This document shows, one piece after another, positions 19,756 to 32,273 of a stretch of 62,000 nucleotides of DNA. The DNA is from Zygnema cylindricum. Lineage: Eukaryota; Streptophyta; Zygnematophyceae; Zygnematales; Zygnemataceae. The notes under the pieces were generated by a model that worked only from the letters and a program-made list of their open reading frames with translations, was not told the origin of the DNA and did not search any database. Positions within the stretch are counted from its first letter, which is position 1; every line of letters begins with the position of its first letter. The stretch is taken from assembly GCA_037447655.1 (NCBI GenBank), contig JBBHKE010001823.1:1-62000 (forward strand), read 5' to 3'. The position numbers and the translations under genes were made by a program.

Positions 19756-20363
19756 TATCGAAGGCCTCTTGCCGATAGTCGATATGTACCTAATTTTGGG
19801 TACCCGATAATCGATGTATCGCTTCGATAAATTGAGGAGTTTAATATCGCGATATTTATGCGATATATCGTCCGATATTACAATATATTTAAATCGCGAT
19901 ATATTGAAGTGACACTAAGTCGAAAAAAAAAATCAAAAGCCCCTCCCCCCCTCGAGGCGCAAGCTGGGAGATTTTCCGTACAATTTTTTGTATTATTTTT
20001 CGTACGATTTACCGGACTAAATCTATACGGACACTCATCTTCTACCAAATAAATCGCGATATACTTTGTTGATCTCGGTGTGATACATCGAGGCTTTTAG
20101 TCGATCGATATTCGATATATCGAATATCGGATTTATCACGATAAATTTTTACGTGCTATAGAACATTAGTGCATGGAAATAGACATTCTATGTTTGAATA
20201 AGTGACGACAATCTACGGTTTAGCCTTCTCGTTCGTATTTAACTCCATATTTCAAAATATACTAACTTTATTCCTATAAATAATGTTATGTATCGGGTAA
20301 AAATATATCACGATAAATTCCATACACGATATATCGATTATCGATCGGTCAGAGGCCTCGATA
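19756..20363. mobile_element. 608-bp inverted-repeat element rich in CGATATATCG
   Basis: The left end TATCGAAGGCCTCTTGCCGA and the right end, read on the minus strand, TATCGAGGCCTCTGACCGAT form imperfect terminal inverted repeats. The interior is packed with CGATATATCG-like palindromes (for example 19847-19870, 20040-20060, 20100-20145, 20325-20345). Non-autonomous DNA transposon by structure. Superfamily not determined; no clear target duplication seen. Confidence 0.6.
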
Positions 20364-21021
20364 TGGTACAGAAATCCGTACGGAAAGACATATGGAAAAG
20401 GTACATCATCTACTTTTTTTTGACACGGGATTTATATTCCGTCGATTGTGTTCTTGTAAAAGAATACGCGTCATAATAACAACCAAATATGAATCCGAGG
20501 TGGTGGATCTTATTGTATGTGTATTTCATTAATATATTCTTCTAGAAAAAAAGTCTGTATTTAAAAAATTGCAATGGCAAAGCCATCTGTGTACAGAAGG
20601 GGTAAAACTGAAAAAAAAACATTTGGGAGACTACAAGAGTCAAAAAATAGCAAATGACCGCACCCCGCTCAAGAATTAGAAGGCGGAATATCCATTCTAA
20701 AAAATTAGAAAAACTTATTCTATATCCGAACCCAGAACAAAACAAAATTTACTCCAGCAACATTTTATAAACGTTATGGGTACCAGAGTTTCAGACGGCA
20801 ACGAATTCATTGGTCGACCGTCTATTACAACCAGCCAACTTGGCATTTCAGTCAAAATTTCAGAATTTGGCCAAACCATACTGAATGATAAACGTATTTT
20901 CGTACGGAATATTATTCGACTTCGCCCTCATCATACTTGCATTAAATTTAGTCTATTCAATTTTGATTTCAAAAGGCTGTCACGATTTCATTAAATTTTG
21001 TGTGCCTCTAGGTCGGCTCAC
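20364..21021. other. Non-coding AT-rich DNA
   Basis: No gene-like frame with recognisable motifs. A hairpin GCAATGGCAAAGCCATCTGT-like segment at about 20572-20591 is the only structure noted. Confidence 0.5.
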
Positions 21022-21490
21022 TACACCGCAAATCGCTATTAGCGTACATGACGCTAATTGGGGTACCTTTCTTTTTTCGGCAAATTCTCAAATAGAATAA
21101 AGAACGCTAAATGTTTCTAAACGCTATTAGAAATACCCGGCTCAATACGGTTCATAACTCTAATTTAGTGCCCTTTTAAATAGTGTGGTGTACGGCCTGT
21201 CACATCCGTACCATTTCGTACCTTTTAAAATTTAAAAGTACAAAAAAAAAAAAAAAATTAATTGCGTAAATATATTCCGGCATACGCGGATGTAAAAAAA
21301 ACACGACGCCATACGATTAGAAACAATTTCGTACACCCACATGTTTTAGCGTGGACATATTATGTGCCGAAATTTTTAACAAAGCAGTTTACAAATTAGA
21401 GTTAATGATAAATTAGTATCATTGTGTACCCTAAATAACCCAATTTACCGTAAAGTACGCTAATTTTTTGATTACGCTAATAGCGATTCA
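21022..21490. mobile_element. MITE (TACACC family), split by Copia-B
   Basis: Starts TACACCGCAAATCGCTATTA at 21022. Its other end TAATAGCGATTCA is cut at 21490 by the Copia-B insertion and resumes after the target duplication at 39593-39599 (CATTGTA). It is longer than the 202-bp members because extra sequence with a poly-A run (about 21241-21257) lies inside. Confidence 0.6.
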
Positions 21491-22523
21491 TGAAACTCTA
21501 TGTCCTCCATTGGACTACAGAATACAAGAAGCCTCTAGATAGTTATTATCTAACCCAATTTTAATGGCAACCACTGCTACCCAAGCAAAAAAGCAGACAA
21601 TCTGACTGCACCCTTGTGCAGCGTGGACCCCCCTGAAACCGTAGGAAAAAGAATCTTTGGAAACGCCCAACGTGGCGATAAGTTATAAGCCGACAAAAAT
21701 GCCAATTTATACAACCTCTCAAAGAGAGACAAGACCATCTACCGGATTTGTCTAAGTTCTAGCTCCCTCTCACAACCCCTATGTACTAACTATACGAACC
21801 AATCAGAATACTGTACTGTACAAAAAAGTACTACTGCCGATGTACTTTTTGTACAACCTTTGAACGACAAGGCCATTTAGCGAACATGTGTCCATTTTTC
21901 ACTCGTCCGTACGTTCCTCGGAATTCCCGCGACCGAATGTTATTTCTCCACATGGCGCCAGGTCATGCCACGCACTAAATACCAAAGTGACCATTCTAAG
22001 ATTTCGGCGATGTTGTGCGCCGTTGAATTTAACTCAAAATGCAATATCAACCGTTATAAATACTTGCGCGTTATTTGTTTTGTTGTCGAAACAAAATGCG
22101 TTGTATCCGTTTCAAAAACCGTACCGTACTCTGTAAAAATTCTATCTACGCATGTCGTATATTGTTTCAGTTAAATGAATTAGTTCATTCCTAAATATAT
22201 AAATATCTATCAAACCTTATAGCATTTAGCATTGGTCCTAGACTAATAGGATAAAGTTGACAGCTACCTGCCAACTTGACAGACGGCAGGTAGCGGGATC
22301 AAATCCTGGGTCTGTCAAGTATGTTTTTAGTAACCTACTAAAAATAACTGCCTGTTGAACTAAGGCAACCATGGATCAACCACCCTCTCTACCTTTCAGT
22401 GACTACAACAAGTATGGGGACTAGAGGGAGGATGTGGAGGCAGGATGTCCGTCCTTTTTTTTTTCCTTTTATACTAACATATTTCAACCTAGAAAATACT
22501 CTAGAAATCTATTAATTTCAACA
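21491..22523 (-). repeat. Copia-B 3' LTR
   Basis: Ends match 38555-39587. Preceded on the element strand by the polypurine tract AAATAAGGGGAG (22524-22535). Confidence 0.9.
22231..22328 (+). promoter_or_regulatory. Antisense tRNA-like module in Copia-B 3' LTR
   Basis: A-box-like TAGACTAATAG (22239-22249), B box GGGATCAAATCC (22295-22306), TTTTT at 22324-22328. Between the boxes is a perfect 10-bp stem, GCTACCTGCC (22263-22272) with GGCAGGTAGC (22285-22294). Antisense to Copia-B. Confidence 0.6.
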
Positions 22524-24369
22524 CTCCCCTTATTTTCTAGTCTAATTTTACCTTCAGTTTTAGTCCACATTTTTCTCTACAATATTTCAATTTAGGAGAG
22601 GGCACTAGTTTTGTCATCATATCAGCCACCATTTCCTCATCAGATTTGTATAAAAGATTCACAAACTTATTCTCAACTTGTTCCCTCACAAAACTGAATC
22701 TTATGTCTAAATGTTTTGCTTTGAAATGGTGTTTTGGATTAGCTAAAATTGCTATGGCAGCTTGATTATCACAAAACACTTCATGTACTCCCTCCTTCAT
22801 ATACCCTAGTTCTTGCAGCAAGGATTTGTCCCACATAAACTCTTTCACTGTAGAACAAGATGCCATGTATTCAACCTCCATAGTAGACTGAGCAACCACC
22901 TTTTGTTGCTTACTGCCCAAAAGGCATATACCTTCCCCAACATACAACACATACCCAGAAGTGCATCTTCTCATAGGAGCGTCCCCATAATTGGCATCAC
23001 TCGAAGTAGTGATGTTAGTGTGCTCCCCTCCCAAATGCAACCATAACTCTCTAGTTCCCACCAGATATCTCATGACTCTCTTGGCTGCCTCCCAGTCTCT
23101 CTTCCTATGATCATTAAGACTTCTACTGTGTACTCCAACTGTTGCCGCTATGTCTTGCATGGTACAATTTATAAATTAGATCAAGCTTTCTATGACCTGT
23201 ATATAAGGGATAGACTTAATAAACTCTCTTTCCTCTCGACTTATCTAATCATCTAAGATCATCACTCCTCCTTCTACACTCCCATCACTTACTTTTTTCA
23301 AGTCCATGGGAGTGGTACAATTGTTAGCATTTTCCGTCTAGAATTTCTCAAGCATATTATCTATTATTTTTTTTTGAGTAAGTATGAAAAACTTCTTCCC
23401 CCTATCTCTCTCTATTTGAATTCCCGAAATATATCTTGCCTCTCTTTAATCCTTCATATCATATCTGTTTGTAAGACTCTCTTTAACTTATTGATCTTTT
23501 CCAAAGATTTACTCAACACAAGCAGATCATCCACATAAATTGCAATAAAAATGACACCATTCTCATCTTCAAACATTTAGATAGAATGGTCAGAGCTAAT
23601 GCGGATATATCCCATACCTGTGAGAAACTCATTTAGCTTCTTATTCCACTGTCGCGGAAATTGCTTTAGTCCATATAAGGACTTTATGAGCCTGTAGACT
23701 TTGCTCTCTTCTCCTTCTTCCACGAACCCCTCTAGTTGTCTCATGAAAATTTCTTCCTCTAACTCACCATTAAGAAAAGCAGTGTTAATGTCCATCCGGT
23801 GGATTTCCGCTGCTGCCAGATTGAAGAGAATCCTTACTGATGGGAACCGAACAACTAGAGCAAAGGTCTCCTCATAGTCAAATCCCCTCCTTTTGGGTGG
23901 TCCCCTTCGCTACCAATCGAGCCTTATATCTCTCAATGGTATTATCTGGGTTCGCTTTTAGTTTAAATACCCATTTACACCCAATAAGTTTTTTTGTCTG
24001 GAGGACAATCGACTAGTTCTCAAGTATTTGTTTCCATGATAGAAGCCATCTCATCATTTATGGCTCTAATTTTTCTTTCTTTCTCTAGACTATTCACTGC
24101 CTTCGAGTAAGATTGAGGCTCATCTGGGTGAGATAGCTTAGTTACCTTATGAGCAGTTTGTTTTTCCTGTAACTTTTTGCTGCCCCTCCTTCCTTCCTCA
24201 AACTCCGAAGATGGAATGGATGGAAGTCTTAGATATCTTCTCGCTGTCTCATCGGCTCTCTTGTCCATGAAAGCCAGTTCTTGTATTGCTTCTTCTATTT
24301 CCTCGAAGTCCATAGGAGTATGTGAGGTTTCCGGTGAGTCTCCTGTATCTTGGATCTCCCTTGAATCTG
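22524..24369 (-). pseudogene. Copia-B RT and RNase H remnant
   Basis: RNase H part (23160-22537) retains LWLHLGGEHTNITT, QSTMEVEYMAS and FCDNQAAIAI. An RT fragment (23795-23577) has MDINTAFLNGELEEEI and YGLKQFPRQW. The IYVDDLLVLS active site is readable at about 23555-23525. Frameshifts and small deletions separate the pieces. The linker before RT (24313-24020) is also preserved. Confidence 0.88.
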
Positions 24370-25737
24370 TTATTTTTGGAAACCTTTAGTCCTCTCTATA
24401 TCACGTTGTTATGCTGCCATGTTGCGCTAGTCTGACATCGCAGCTGCGCTGCTCTAATATTGTTGCTGCGTTGACCGATCAGAGCAACCATAGCAATTTG
24501 TGTAACGACAATATTTCGTGTGTACGCGGTTTTTAGTGCGTACATGTTCACCAACTGTAGCGTGGAGGCTGGCATGGTTTTATCGATTGAGGGAGTAAGT
24601 GTACGGATAAATTTAAAGGGATGTAAAGGATTGATTGAGTGGCGCGGAATGCGTAACATAAATGGACGGCGGATCGGGAAGCGATCCGACTTGAAATATT
24701 CGAAGTTTTTGAAAATGTACGCCGGCCATACGAGACATAATGTGACAGGCGCATTAATGAAAAAGGGACGTCGCCGGTACGGCGTATCTATTTTGGACAA
24801 GTGTACTTTATTTGCGATAGGTGGCAGGTTTGGCAAAATGACGTGTACTTTATATATTACAAGCCGTATTTAATGAAGTGGACGTGGTTTCACTACGGAA
24901 AGGATTTTTGATAGTACGGCATCATTTAGGCAAGTGGGTTGTGTTATGTTTGACGGCGGACGGCGTCCGCCGCTATTTTACAAGGTTTATCTATATTTTG
25001 TGATGTATTATTAACTGGGTTAATTTTTAGACATGTTAATTAGTGTGTGTGTATTGTCATACCTGTAGACAAGTGTACGCATATAAATGTTTCACTCTCA
25101 GGTAAATACAAGTGTACCCTTATGATTGTTTGACTCTCAGGTGTACGCTTACGATTAAATAAGACTTAGTAACTTTGACAGTTATGTGATTAGCTGACAA
25201 CTTACAAGTGTATATATAGCTATGAGCTTTGTTAGCGAATTCATCAATGTTGGTTAGAAAAGTAGGGACCAAAGATGTAGTAATTTAGGGCTTGTCGATT
25301 AGGTCATGCATTTAAATAATACATTGATGATGTAATAATACATTTGGTTTTGTGGGATGGCATTCATTATTATTTATATGTATGTTAATCTTTATGGTTG
25401 TTGGTCATGCATTGTGCATGTATTTGTTTGTTGTTTAATGCATCTGTGTATGCATTTGTCATATGGTGGTTCTAAGCTTTCTACAGTTTTGTTTTTTATT
25501 GTGTGTTTGGTCTTTGTGAAACGGTCACAGTTTAGTAGACCTATGGTGGTCTGATCTGTGTTTTTGGGAGACCTATGGTGTGTCTAATGGGGATTTTTTG
25601 GTAATGCATTTGAGAATGCATTCTGTTATGTAGAGGGCAATCATTTCAAAGGATTGCTAATTGGACTAGATTTGCTTAGCATTACGGTTGATAGTTTGGG
25701 TCGCTTTTGCTGTCTCTTGTAGACCAAAGAACAACAC
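24370..25737. mobile_element. Unidentified 1.37-kb insert in Copia-B
   Basis: Comparison with Copia-C at about 35645-35665 shows the pol sequence interrupted after GAATCTG and resuming at GCAATCACGG. AATCTG/AATCAG may be an imperfect 6-bp target duplication. The ends (TTATTTTTGGAAACC... and ...AAAGAACAACAC) lack obvious inverted repeats or TG/CA. Overlapping open frames of 117 and 146 residues (24520-24873 plus, 24836-24396 minus) have no motif I recognise. A GGCGGACGGCGTCCGCC hairpin lies at about 24955-24972. Could be a retroposed host fragment. Confidence 0.5.
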
Positions 25738-27970
25738 AATCAGCAATCACGGTTTCACTTATGTCCTTTTCATGAACGACCGAGTTCTCCTCACTTTCAA
25801 ACTCAAATCTGATTCTTATCTTCTTTGTATATTTGAAGGGATCAAATGACTTCCCTTCATCCATGACAACTAAGTGTTTGACCAGAATGATATCTTTCAT
25901 AATTCATTGCCTCTTCCCAAAATCTCTTTCTTATTTTCTTGTCTGCCAACATACTGCATGCACTATCTCTTAGTGTTCTATTCAACCTCTCAGCTACCCC
26001 ATTTTGTTCCGGGTTATATGGTACAGTTTTATGGTGTTGCACTCCCTCATCTCTCACATAGTCCTCAAACTCGTTAGAGGTATATTCCCCCCCATTATCA
26101 CTTTCTATCCTCTTAATGGGGGTTTCATGCAACTTCTCACTCCAGGCTTTATATTCTTTGAAGTAAGTTGATGTTTCAGACTTATTTTTCAGAAAGTAGA
26201 CTTTAGAGTATCTAGACCAATCATCAGTTATTGTCATCATAAACCTCTTTCCTCCAACCGAATGTACTTTTGCAAGTCCCCAAAATTCTGTGTGGACCAA
26301 ATCTAACACTTTACCAGCTCTATATGTGGCGGCTTTAGGAAAGGGAAGTCTGTGAGCCTTACCTTAAGCACATCCACTACAATCATCAATCATTTCATTA
26401 TCCCCAAACTGAATGCGATATACTACCCCAATCTTTTTCATTTCCCTCAACCTATCAAAATGCACATGCCCCAACCGCTTATGCCAAATCATCAACTTAA
26501 GAACACCAACATAATAAGCATTCTTCTTTTCATTTCTCAAGTTAAGCCTAAACATTCCTTGGCTACCATTATCTTTCGTGAAGTAAACTTCATCCGTATA
26601 CTTAGCTGTAAAGACTCCCTTTCGAGTGAAGGTATCAAACTCTTTGTCATCTAACATAGACGTAGAGACAAGATTTTTACTCAGTTGAGGAATGTAGAGT
26701 ACATCTAAGAATGTAAGTATAGAAGTCTTACCCTCCACTAAGACTTTCAGATCTAGTGATCCCACTAGATCTGTAGTAACAATTCTTCCATCCCCATAAT
26801 ATATTTCTACAATAGGGATTTTCCTTAGGTTAGTGAAGAGTTCTTTATCACGACACATATGCATGGATGCACCTGAGTCGATAATCCATCCTTCCTGTGG
26901 AGCTTCCCGAATTGCACCAAGGGCACACTTCTGTCTCTAAGGGATCTACTTCTCCTCCAGACTCTCGTCAAGAAGATGCTCCCCATCCTCCTCAGAGGAC
27001 TCATCCTCGGTTTCTCCTGTTACTTTTGTAACCAAAAGTGCCTTTTTTTTTCCTCCAGAAGAACCCCCTCCTCGGTTTTCTTGGAGCCTCAGCACCGGCA
27101 ACTTTGCACAATCTGCGATGAAGTGTCTTGGCTTTTTGCAAAAATAATAAAGACCCTTTGGGGGCCTTGGTCCCCTAGAATGATCTCTTTCCCCTATGTA
27201 AGGTTTTTTTGGGTCCTTCCCCCAACGGTCTCCTCTTGTTGAATGTTATTTCCTCCTCTCTTTATCTCCATTGTGTTTTCTTGCCCAAGTATCATCATGA
27301 CCACGGTAATCCATTTCCATGAACTATCAGGCATTTCTTGTTCTCGGTACACTATGTTCTTGAACTCATCTGGTAACTTCATGATAAGGGTGTTAACTTT
27401 AATTTTCATTGTACCTGTCCACCTTGCATTTTCCCTCTCTATATACAAACAAGAAATATCATTACAGTAATCTAACATCTTTACTCCTTTGTAAGTGTAA
27501 CTCACTAGCTTTTGCTCAGCGAAATGAAGCTCCTAAATAGTTCCAAGTCTATAAATCTCCACCAAACTCACCCACAACTCCTCGGCCTTGCAAATGTATA
27601 GATGAGGGGTGGCCAAAGCTTTAGTGAGGTGCCTCAGAATGAAGTTCTTAGCAGCCATGTTTACATACTCCCACATTTGAGTATCGTTCTTCGTGGTCTT
27701 CACGGTAGCCGCTCTTGATATTATGGCAATAGGAGTGAGGGGTGTCTCAATCCCTTTCACCTTTTCGGACACACTACTGTTTTCATCCTCTGCCTCTTCC
27801 GCTGAGGCAGCCGTTGTTGAAGGAAACCTTACTTCTCCAAATCCTGGTTACGTTCCCGAAGGTGGAGGTTTCACTTGTCCGCTAACGATACCCCAGTATC
27901 GTTTTTAGCATAAAGCTCCCATCATCATGGTTTCTCAATAGATGAACCTTGATCCATTGAAGGTACGCAC
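25738..27970 (-). pseudogene. Copia-B gag, protease and integrase remnant
   Basis: Integrase (26309-25857) shows LDLVHTEFWGL, SDNGGEYTSNEF and NPEQNGVAERLNRTL. The protease-to-zinc region (26864-26364) includes WHKRLGHVHF and CSGCA; the protease DSGA motif is at about 26880. Gag pieces lie at 27505-27194 and 27772-27533. Several stops and shifts. The gag start is cut off at 27970 by Copia-C. Confidence 0.88.
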
Positions 27971-28158
27971 TCTTGAAACCGATAGATTTCTAGAGTATTT
28001 TTTAGGTTTAATATGTTAGTATAAAATGGAAAATGACAGACATCTTGCCTCCACCTCCTCTCTCTAGCCCCCATACTTGTTGTAGTCACTGAAGGATAAA
28101 GAGGGTGGTTGATCCATTGCTTCCCTAGTCAAACAGGCAGTTATTTTTAGATTACTCT

Positions 28159-28256
28159 AAAAACATATATGACGGACCCAGGATTTGATCCCGGTACCTA
28201 CAGGTCGTCAAGTTGACCAACAGCGGTCAGTTTGATCCTATTAGACTACGACCAAT
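28159..28256 (-). promoter_or_regulatory. Antisense tRNA-like module in Copia-C 5' LTR
   Basis: B box GATCAAATC on the minus strand (28190-28182), T-run opposite 28159-28163, and a degenerate A box near 28246. Confidence 0.5.
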
Positions 28257-28975
28257 GCTAAATGCTATAGTATGTGATAGATATATATACATTTAGAAAG
28301 GAACAAATTCATTCAACTAAAACTAGAACGGCGTGCATAGATACAGTTTTATTAAAGTACAAAGTACGACATCATTTCAAAAACGAATACCACGCATGTT
28401 TTTGGCAATGAAACAAATATCACGCAAGTATTTTTAACGGCAACGATTGCGTCTCATTGCGAATCTGACAGCGCACATCATCGCCGAAATCCTGGAGTGG
28501 TCACCTTGGCGTTTTGTGACGTGGCAAAACCTGGAGCCACGTGGAGAGATGACATTGGGTCATAGGAATTCCGAGGAATGTACGGACGAGTAAAAAGCAG
28601 ACACGCATCCGCTTAATAGCCTTGTCATACATAGGTCGTACAAAAGGTACACTGACAGTAGTACTTTTTGGTACGGTAAACTAATTGGTCCGTACTTCAG
28701 TAGAAAGAAGTTATTAGAGGGAATCAGGACTAAGAAAATTTTGGTAGGTAGTCACCTCTCCCTTTGAGGTTTGTACAAATTGGCATTTTTACTACCTCAT
28801 AACTTATCGTTTGGTTGTGCGTTTTCAAATATTCTTTTTCCTACAGACTCAAGGGAGTTCAGGTTGCACAGGGGTGCATACATATTGTCAGCATGACTAC
28901 TTGGGCAGCAGTGGCTGTGGCTTAAAGTGGGCTAGATAAAAACTATCTAGAGGCTTCCTTTATTTCTGTAGTCCA

Positions 28976-30311
28976 ATGGAGGACACATAATTCCAGGTTA
29001 TGGGCCCACCCTTTAGGGATGCCCACCTTCAATGGATCTGGGTTCATCAATTGGGAAGCCATGATGATGGGAGCTTTGTGCGAAAAACAATACTGCGGTA
29101 TTGTCAGTGGACAAGTGAAACGTCCACCTTCGGGAATTCCTCCGGGTTTTGGAGGAGTAAGGTTTTCTGCAACAGAGACTGCTTCCGCGGAGGAGGTAGA
29201 TGATGGGGACACATGTGTATCCGACAAGGCGATAGGGAAGGAGACACCACTCACTCCTATTGCCATGGCACCGGGCTCGACGGCCGTGAAGACCGTGGAG
29301 AACGATACTCAAATGTGGGAAGACATAAACATGGCTGCCAAGAACTTCATTCTAAGACACCTCACCCAAGGTGTCGCCACCCCCCACCTTCACATTTACA
29401 AGGCCGAGGAGCTATGGGAGAGCTTGGTGGAAATCTATAGAGCTGCAACTATTCAAGAGCTCCAATAGGCTAAGCAAAAGCTAGCTAGTTACACTTACAA
29501 AGGAGGAAAGATGTTAGATTATTTTAATGATCTTTCTTGTCTGTATATGGAGATGGAAAGTGCCGGGTAGAGAGGAAGAATAAAAATGAAAGTTAACACT
29601 CTTATCATAAAGTTACCAGATGAGTTCAAGAATATAGCGTATCGAGTACTGGGAATGCCTGATAGTTCATGGAAATGGAACATAGTGGTCAGGATAATAC
29701 TTATGCAGGAAAAAACAATGGAGATTAGGAGAGGAGGAAAGAGCATTCAAGCTCTAGCAGCTGGAGGGGACCGATGGGGGAAGGACCCGAAGAAACCTTA
29801 CAAAGGGGAAAGAGATCAGTCTGGGGCACCAAGGCCCCCAAAGGGTCTTTGTCATTTTTACAAAAAACTAGGACACTTCATTGCAGACTCTCTGAAGTTG
29901 ACAAAGTTGAGGTTCCTAGAGAACCGTGGAGGGGGTTCTTTCGGAAGGACGAAAAATACACTTGTGGTTACAAATGTGACAGGAGAGACCGAGGATGAGT
30001 CTTTTGAAGAGGATGGGGAACTCCTTCTTGACGAGAGTCTGGGGGAAAAGGAGATCCCTCGGAGACATAAGTGTGCCCTTGAAGCAATTCGAGAAGCTCC
30101 AGAGGAAGGATGGATCATCGACTCAGGTGCATCAATGCTTATGTGTCGTGATAAAGAACTCTTCACTTAACTAAGAAAGATCCTTACTGTAGAGATAGAG
30201 TTTGGGGATTGGAGAGTGGTTACTACAAATCTAGTGGGATCAGTAGATATGAAGGTCTTAGTGGATGGTAAGACTTCTATACTTACATTCACAGATGTAC
30301 AATACATTCCT
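28976..30311 (+). pseudogene. Copia-C gag and protease start (broken)
   Basis: The gag start ATG (28976) lies in the LTR as in Copia-A, but codon 5 is TAA (28988-28990) and an extra base follows near 29015. Gag is otherwise readable (29019-29468, 29586-30170). The zinc knuckle is damaged (CHFYKKLGHFIAD, first-pair cysteine lost). The protease motif WIIDSGASMLM is present at about 30111. It ends at the Copia-D junction. Confidence 0.85.
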
Positions 30312-31132
30312 TAATTCTATGGGCTCCATTGCCCACAAAATTCGCAGATTCAAAAGAAGCTAATCTAGATAGTGCCGACTCCAAGTTGATATAAACCCAA
30401 ATGAATGATCCCTTGACAATTAGAACCCCAATACACCTTCACCCTTGTGAAGAGAAGACCTTATGTGTGCTTAGTTCAACCACAGAATGCAAAACTTGAA
30501 TATATGTTTTGGACAATATTCCCCACTTTAACTTTCCCACTGAATAAGTGCCACCCTGACACGTAAATACCTCTGACCGACTACACCCCTGTGTTGTCTA
30601 GACTCCCTTGAGTCCGCAACAAAAAGAATCACTGAATTTGCTCACCCGAGCATTAAGTTATGGCTGGTCAAAGATGACCTTTATAGTTACAAGCTCTCTT
30701 AGAAAGAGGTACCTAAATATTACTAAGTCTTGGTCTGCCTACTCACGACTACCTACTACTAAACCCTAGTCCAATAGGAACACTATATAGTACAAGAAGG
30801 TACGATGGGCGATGTACTTAATGTACGGCCATTGTACGACATGGTCTACAAGGTGACATATGCCAAATCGAGAGCCATGGTTCCTCCTCCCATCTTCTCC
30901 GATGTCAAATAATGTGGCGCCACGTGGCACCGCGTGACGCTATCCCTAAAGGCCGCCGAAAGCTTATTGCGGGTGGCGGCTATAATGGTGGCCGTCCGAT
31001 CAATGTATTTATACGGCTTCGATTCGCTTTCATGCATCAATTGATTAATGCGCGTTTTCGTTAGTCTGCTGCGAATTATTCCTTTGAATCAATAGCTAAA
31101 TGTGTGTGAAACGTCTCACGTGTATCGTTTCG

Positions 31133-31212
31133 ATAGTAACTCAATGGATAAGGCGTTGGTCTAATTAATAGCCTACAGACCCCGGTTCAAATCCGGCCAG
31201 CGGCATTATTTT
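31133..31212 (+). promoter_or_regulatory. Antisense tRNA-like module in Copia-D left LTR
   Basis: TAACTCAATGGATAAGGCG (D-arm/A-box-like, 31137-31155), B box GGTTCAAATCC (31184-31194) and TTTT at 31209-31212. It reads like a tRNA body, but the 5' acceptor strand does not pair with the 3' side (CAGCGGC), and the anticodon-loop region is too long. Antisense to Copia-D. Confidence 0.6.
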
Positions 31213-31619
31213 GCTAAAACTAGTATAATACTTTCTAATTCATTCTGCCTCGTTCTAAATGATGCGGCAACAATGGCGTGCCTTTGGTTCTCTCTTTCTC
31301 TCTCTTTACATTCTAACTAAAATATAGAAGTGAACTATTAGTCACCTCTTTTCAACACTCTATTTATTTTTCCAATACAGACATAGAAAATACATAATTT
31401 TCAACACTCCCATTATTTTCTAGTTAACTTTCTTTTCAACTCCCACTAAACACAAACTTTTTTTTCCTTCTTTTTCTTTTTCATCTTTCTTTTCTCCTCA
31501 TAAAAACCTAAGTGAATACTCTTGTATTTAAAGAAGTGCATTAGATGAACCGAAATAATAATAACATCACAAATTTTATTTTTCATGCCATTTTTCATAA
31601 ATCCGAGAAAATACTTCAT

Positions 31620-32156
31620 CTAACTCATTTCTTTTCCATCCACACTAAATCCAATTTCCCTCTTGCAATTCAAACAGCCAGCCCCATCTCCAATATGAAA
31701 CTCACACCCAGATGCTAACCCTCTTACAGGCACACCTTCATAAATGCCATCACTCCCATTAGTGATGTCAAACCCATTACCCCCCAAATTTATCGTTATA
31801 TCAAGAGTCCCCACTAAGTTCCTCATAAAATCTACATCTTCCGAACTCATATTTTTATCCATGATACTCACCCCCTTTTCTGAACTTTCCTCACTCTCTC
31901 CCATGGAATACTTTCCACTATCACTTTCTATAATGATTCCCAAAGAGTATTTCTCCTCCCCTAAACTTTTCATTAAATATTTCTTTTCTCCCCTATCCTT
32001 TAAAACCCCCTCTAGTTTTACTTCTCCCCTTTCCTCCAAATCCGTTGAAGTCTCCCTTTCCAACCAGTTTTCTGTTTCCAAAATAGTTATAGAAATATCC
32101 TCATTATTTTTATTTTTCCCTTTTTTATTTGTGTATCTTAGATCTGACTTTCTCAT
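31620..32156 (-). CDS. Copia-D deletion-derived RT/RNase H reading frame
   Basis: An uninterrupted 178-codon frame that aligns piecewise to Copia-A pol with internal gaps. MKSLGEEKYSLGIIIESDSGK corresponds to MKDLGEAKYILGIQMERDRGK. The LVGTLDITINLGGNGFDIT part corresponds to the LVGTRELWLHLGGEHTDIT region, and GVPVRGLASGCEFHIGDGAG to the following stretch. The RT active site and all of integrase are absent, so it has no enzyme activity. That it stays open after many deletions is notable, though chance cannot be excluded. Confidence 0.6.
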   Translation of the reverse strand: MRKSDLRYTNKKGKNKNNEDISITILETENWLERETSTDLEERGEVKLEGVLKDRGEKKYLMKSLGEEKYSLGIIIESDSGKYSMGESEESSEKGVSIMDKNMSSEDVDFMRNLVGTLDITINLGGNGFDITNGSDGIYEGVPVRGLASGCEFHIGDGAGCLNCKREIGFSVDGKEMS

Positions 32157-32273
32157 TTCTAAGTCATACTTTCTACACTCCTTGACATCCTCATCATTTC
32201 TAACTCCCTCAAGTACCTCCCTTCACTTTACTTCCCTTATACCTTCAAAAGCACATTGTTCCTTTTGTGTAAT

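Noticed and set aside
24520-24873. Open frame in the Copia-B insert as a transposase
   Set aside because: No catalytic motif, and an equally long frame lies on the opposite strand.
31133-31212. A functional tRNA gene
   Set aside because: The A and B boxes and T arm look right, but the 5' acceptor strand does not pair with the 3' side, the anticodon-loop region is too long, and the sequence is part of both LTRs of Copia-D.
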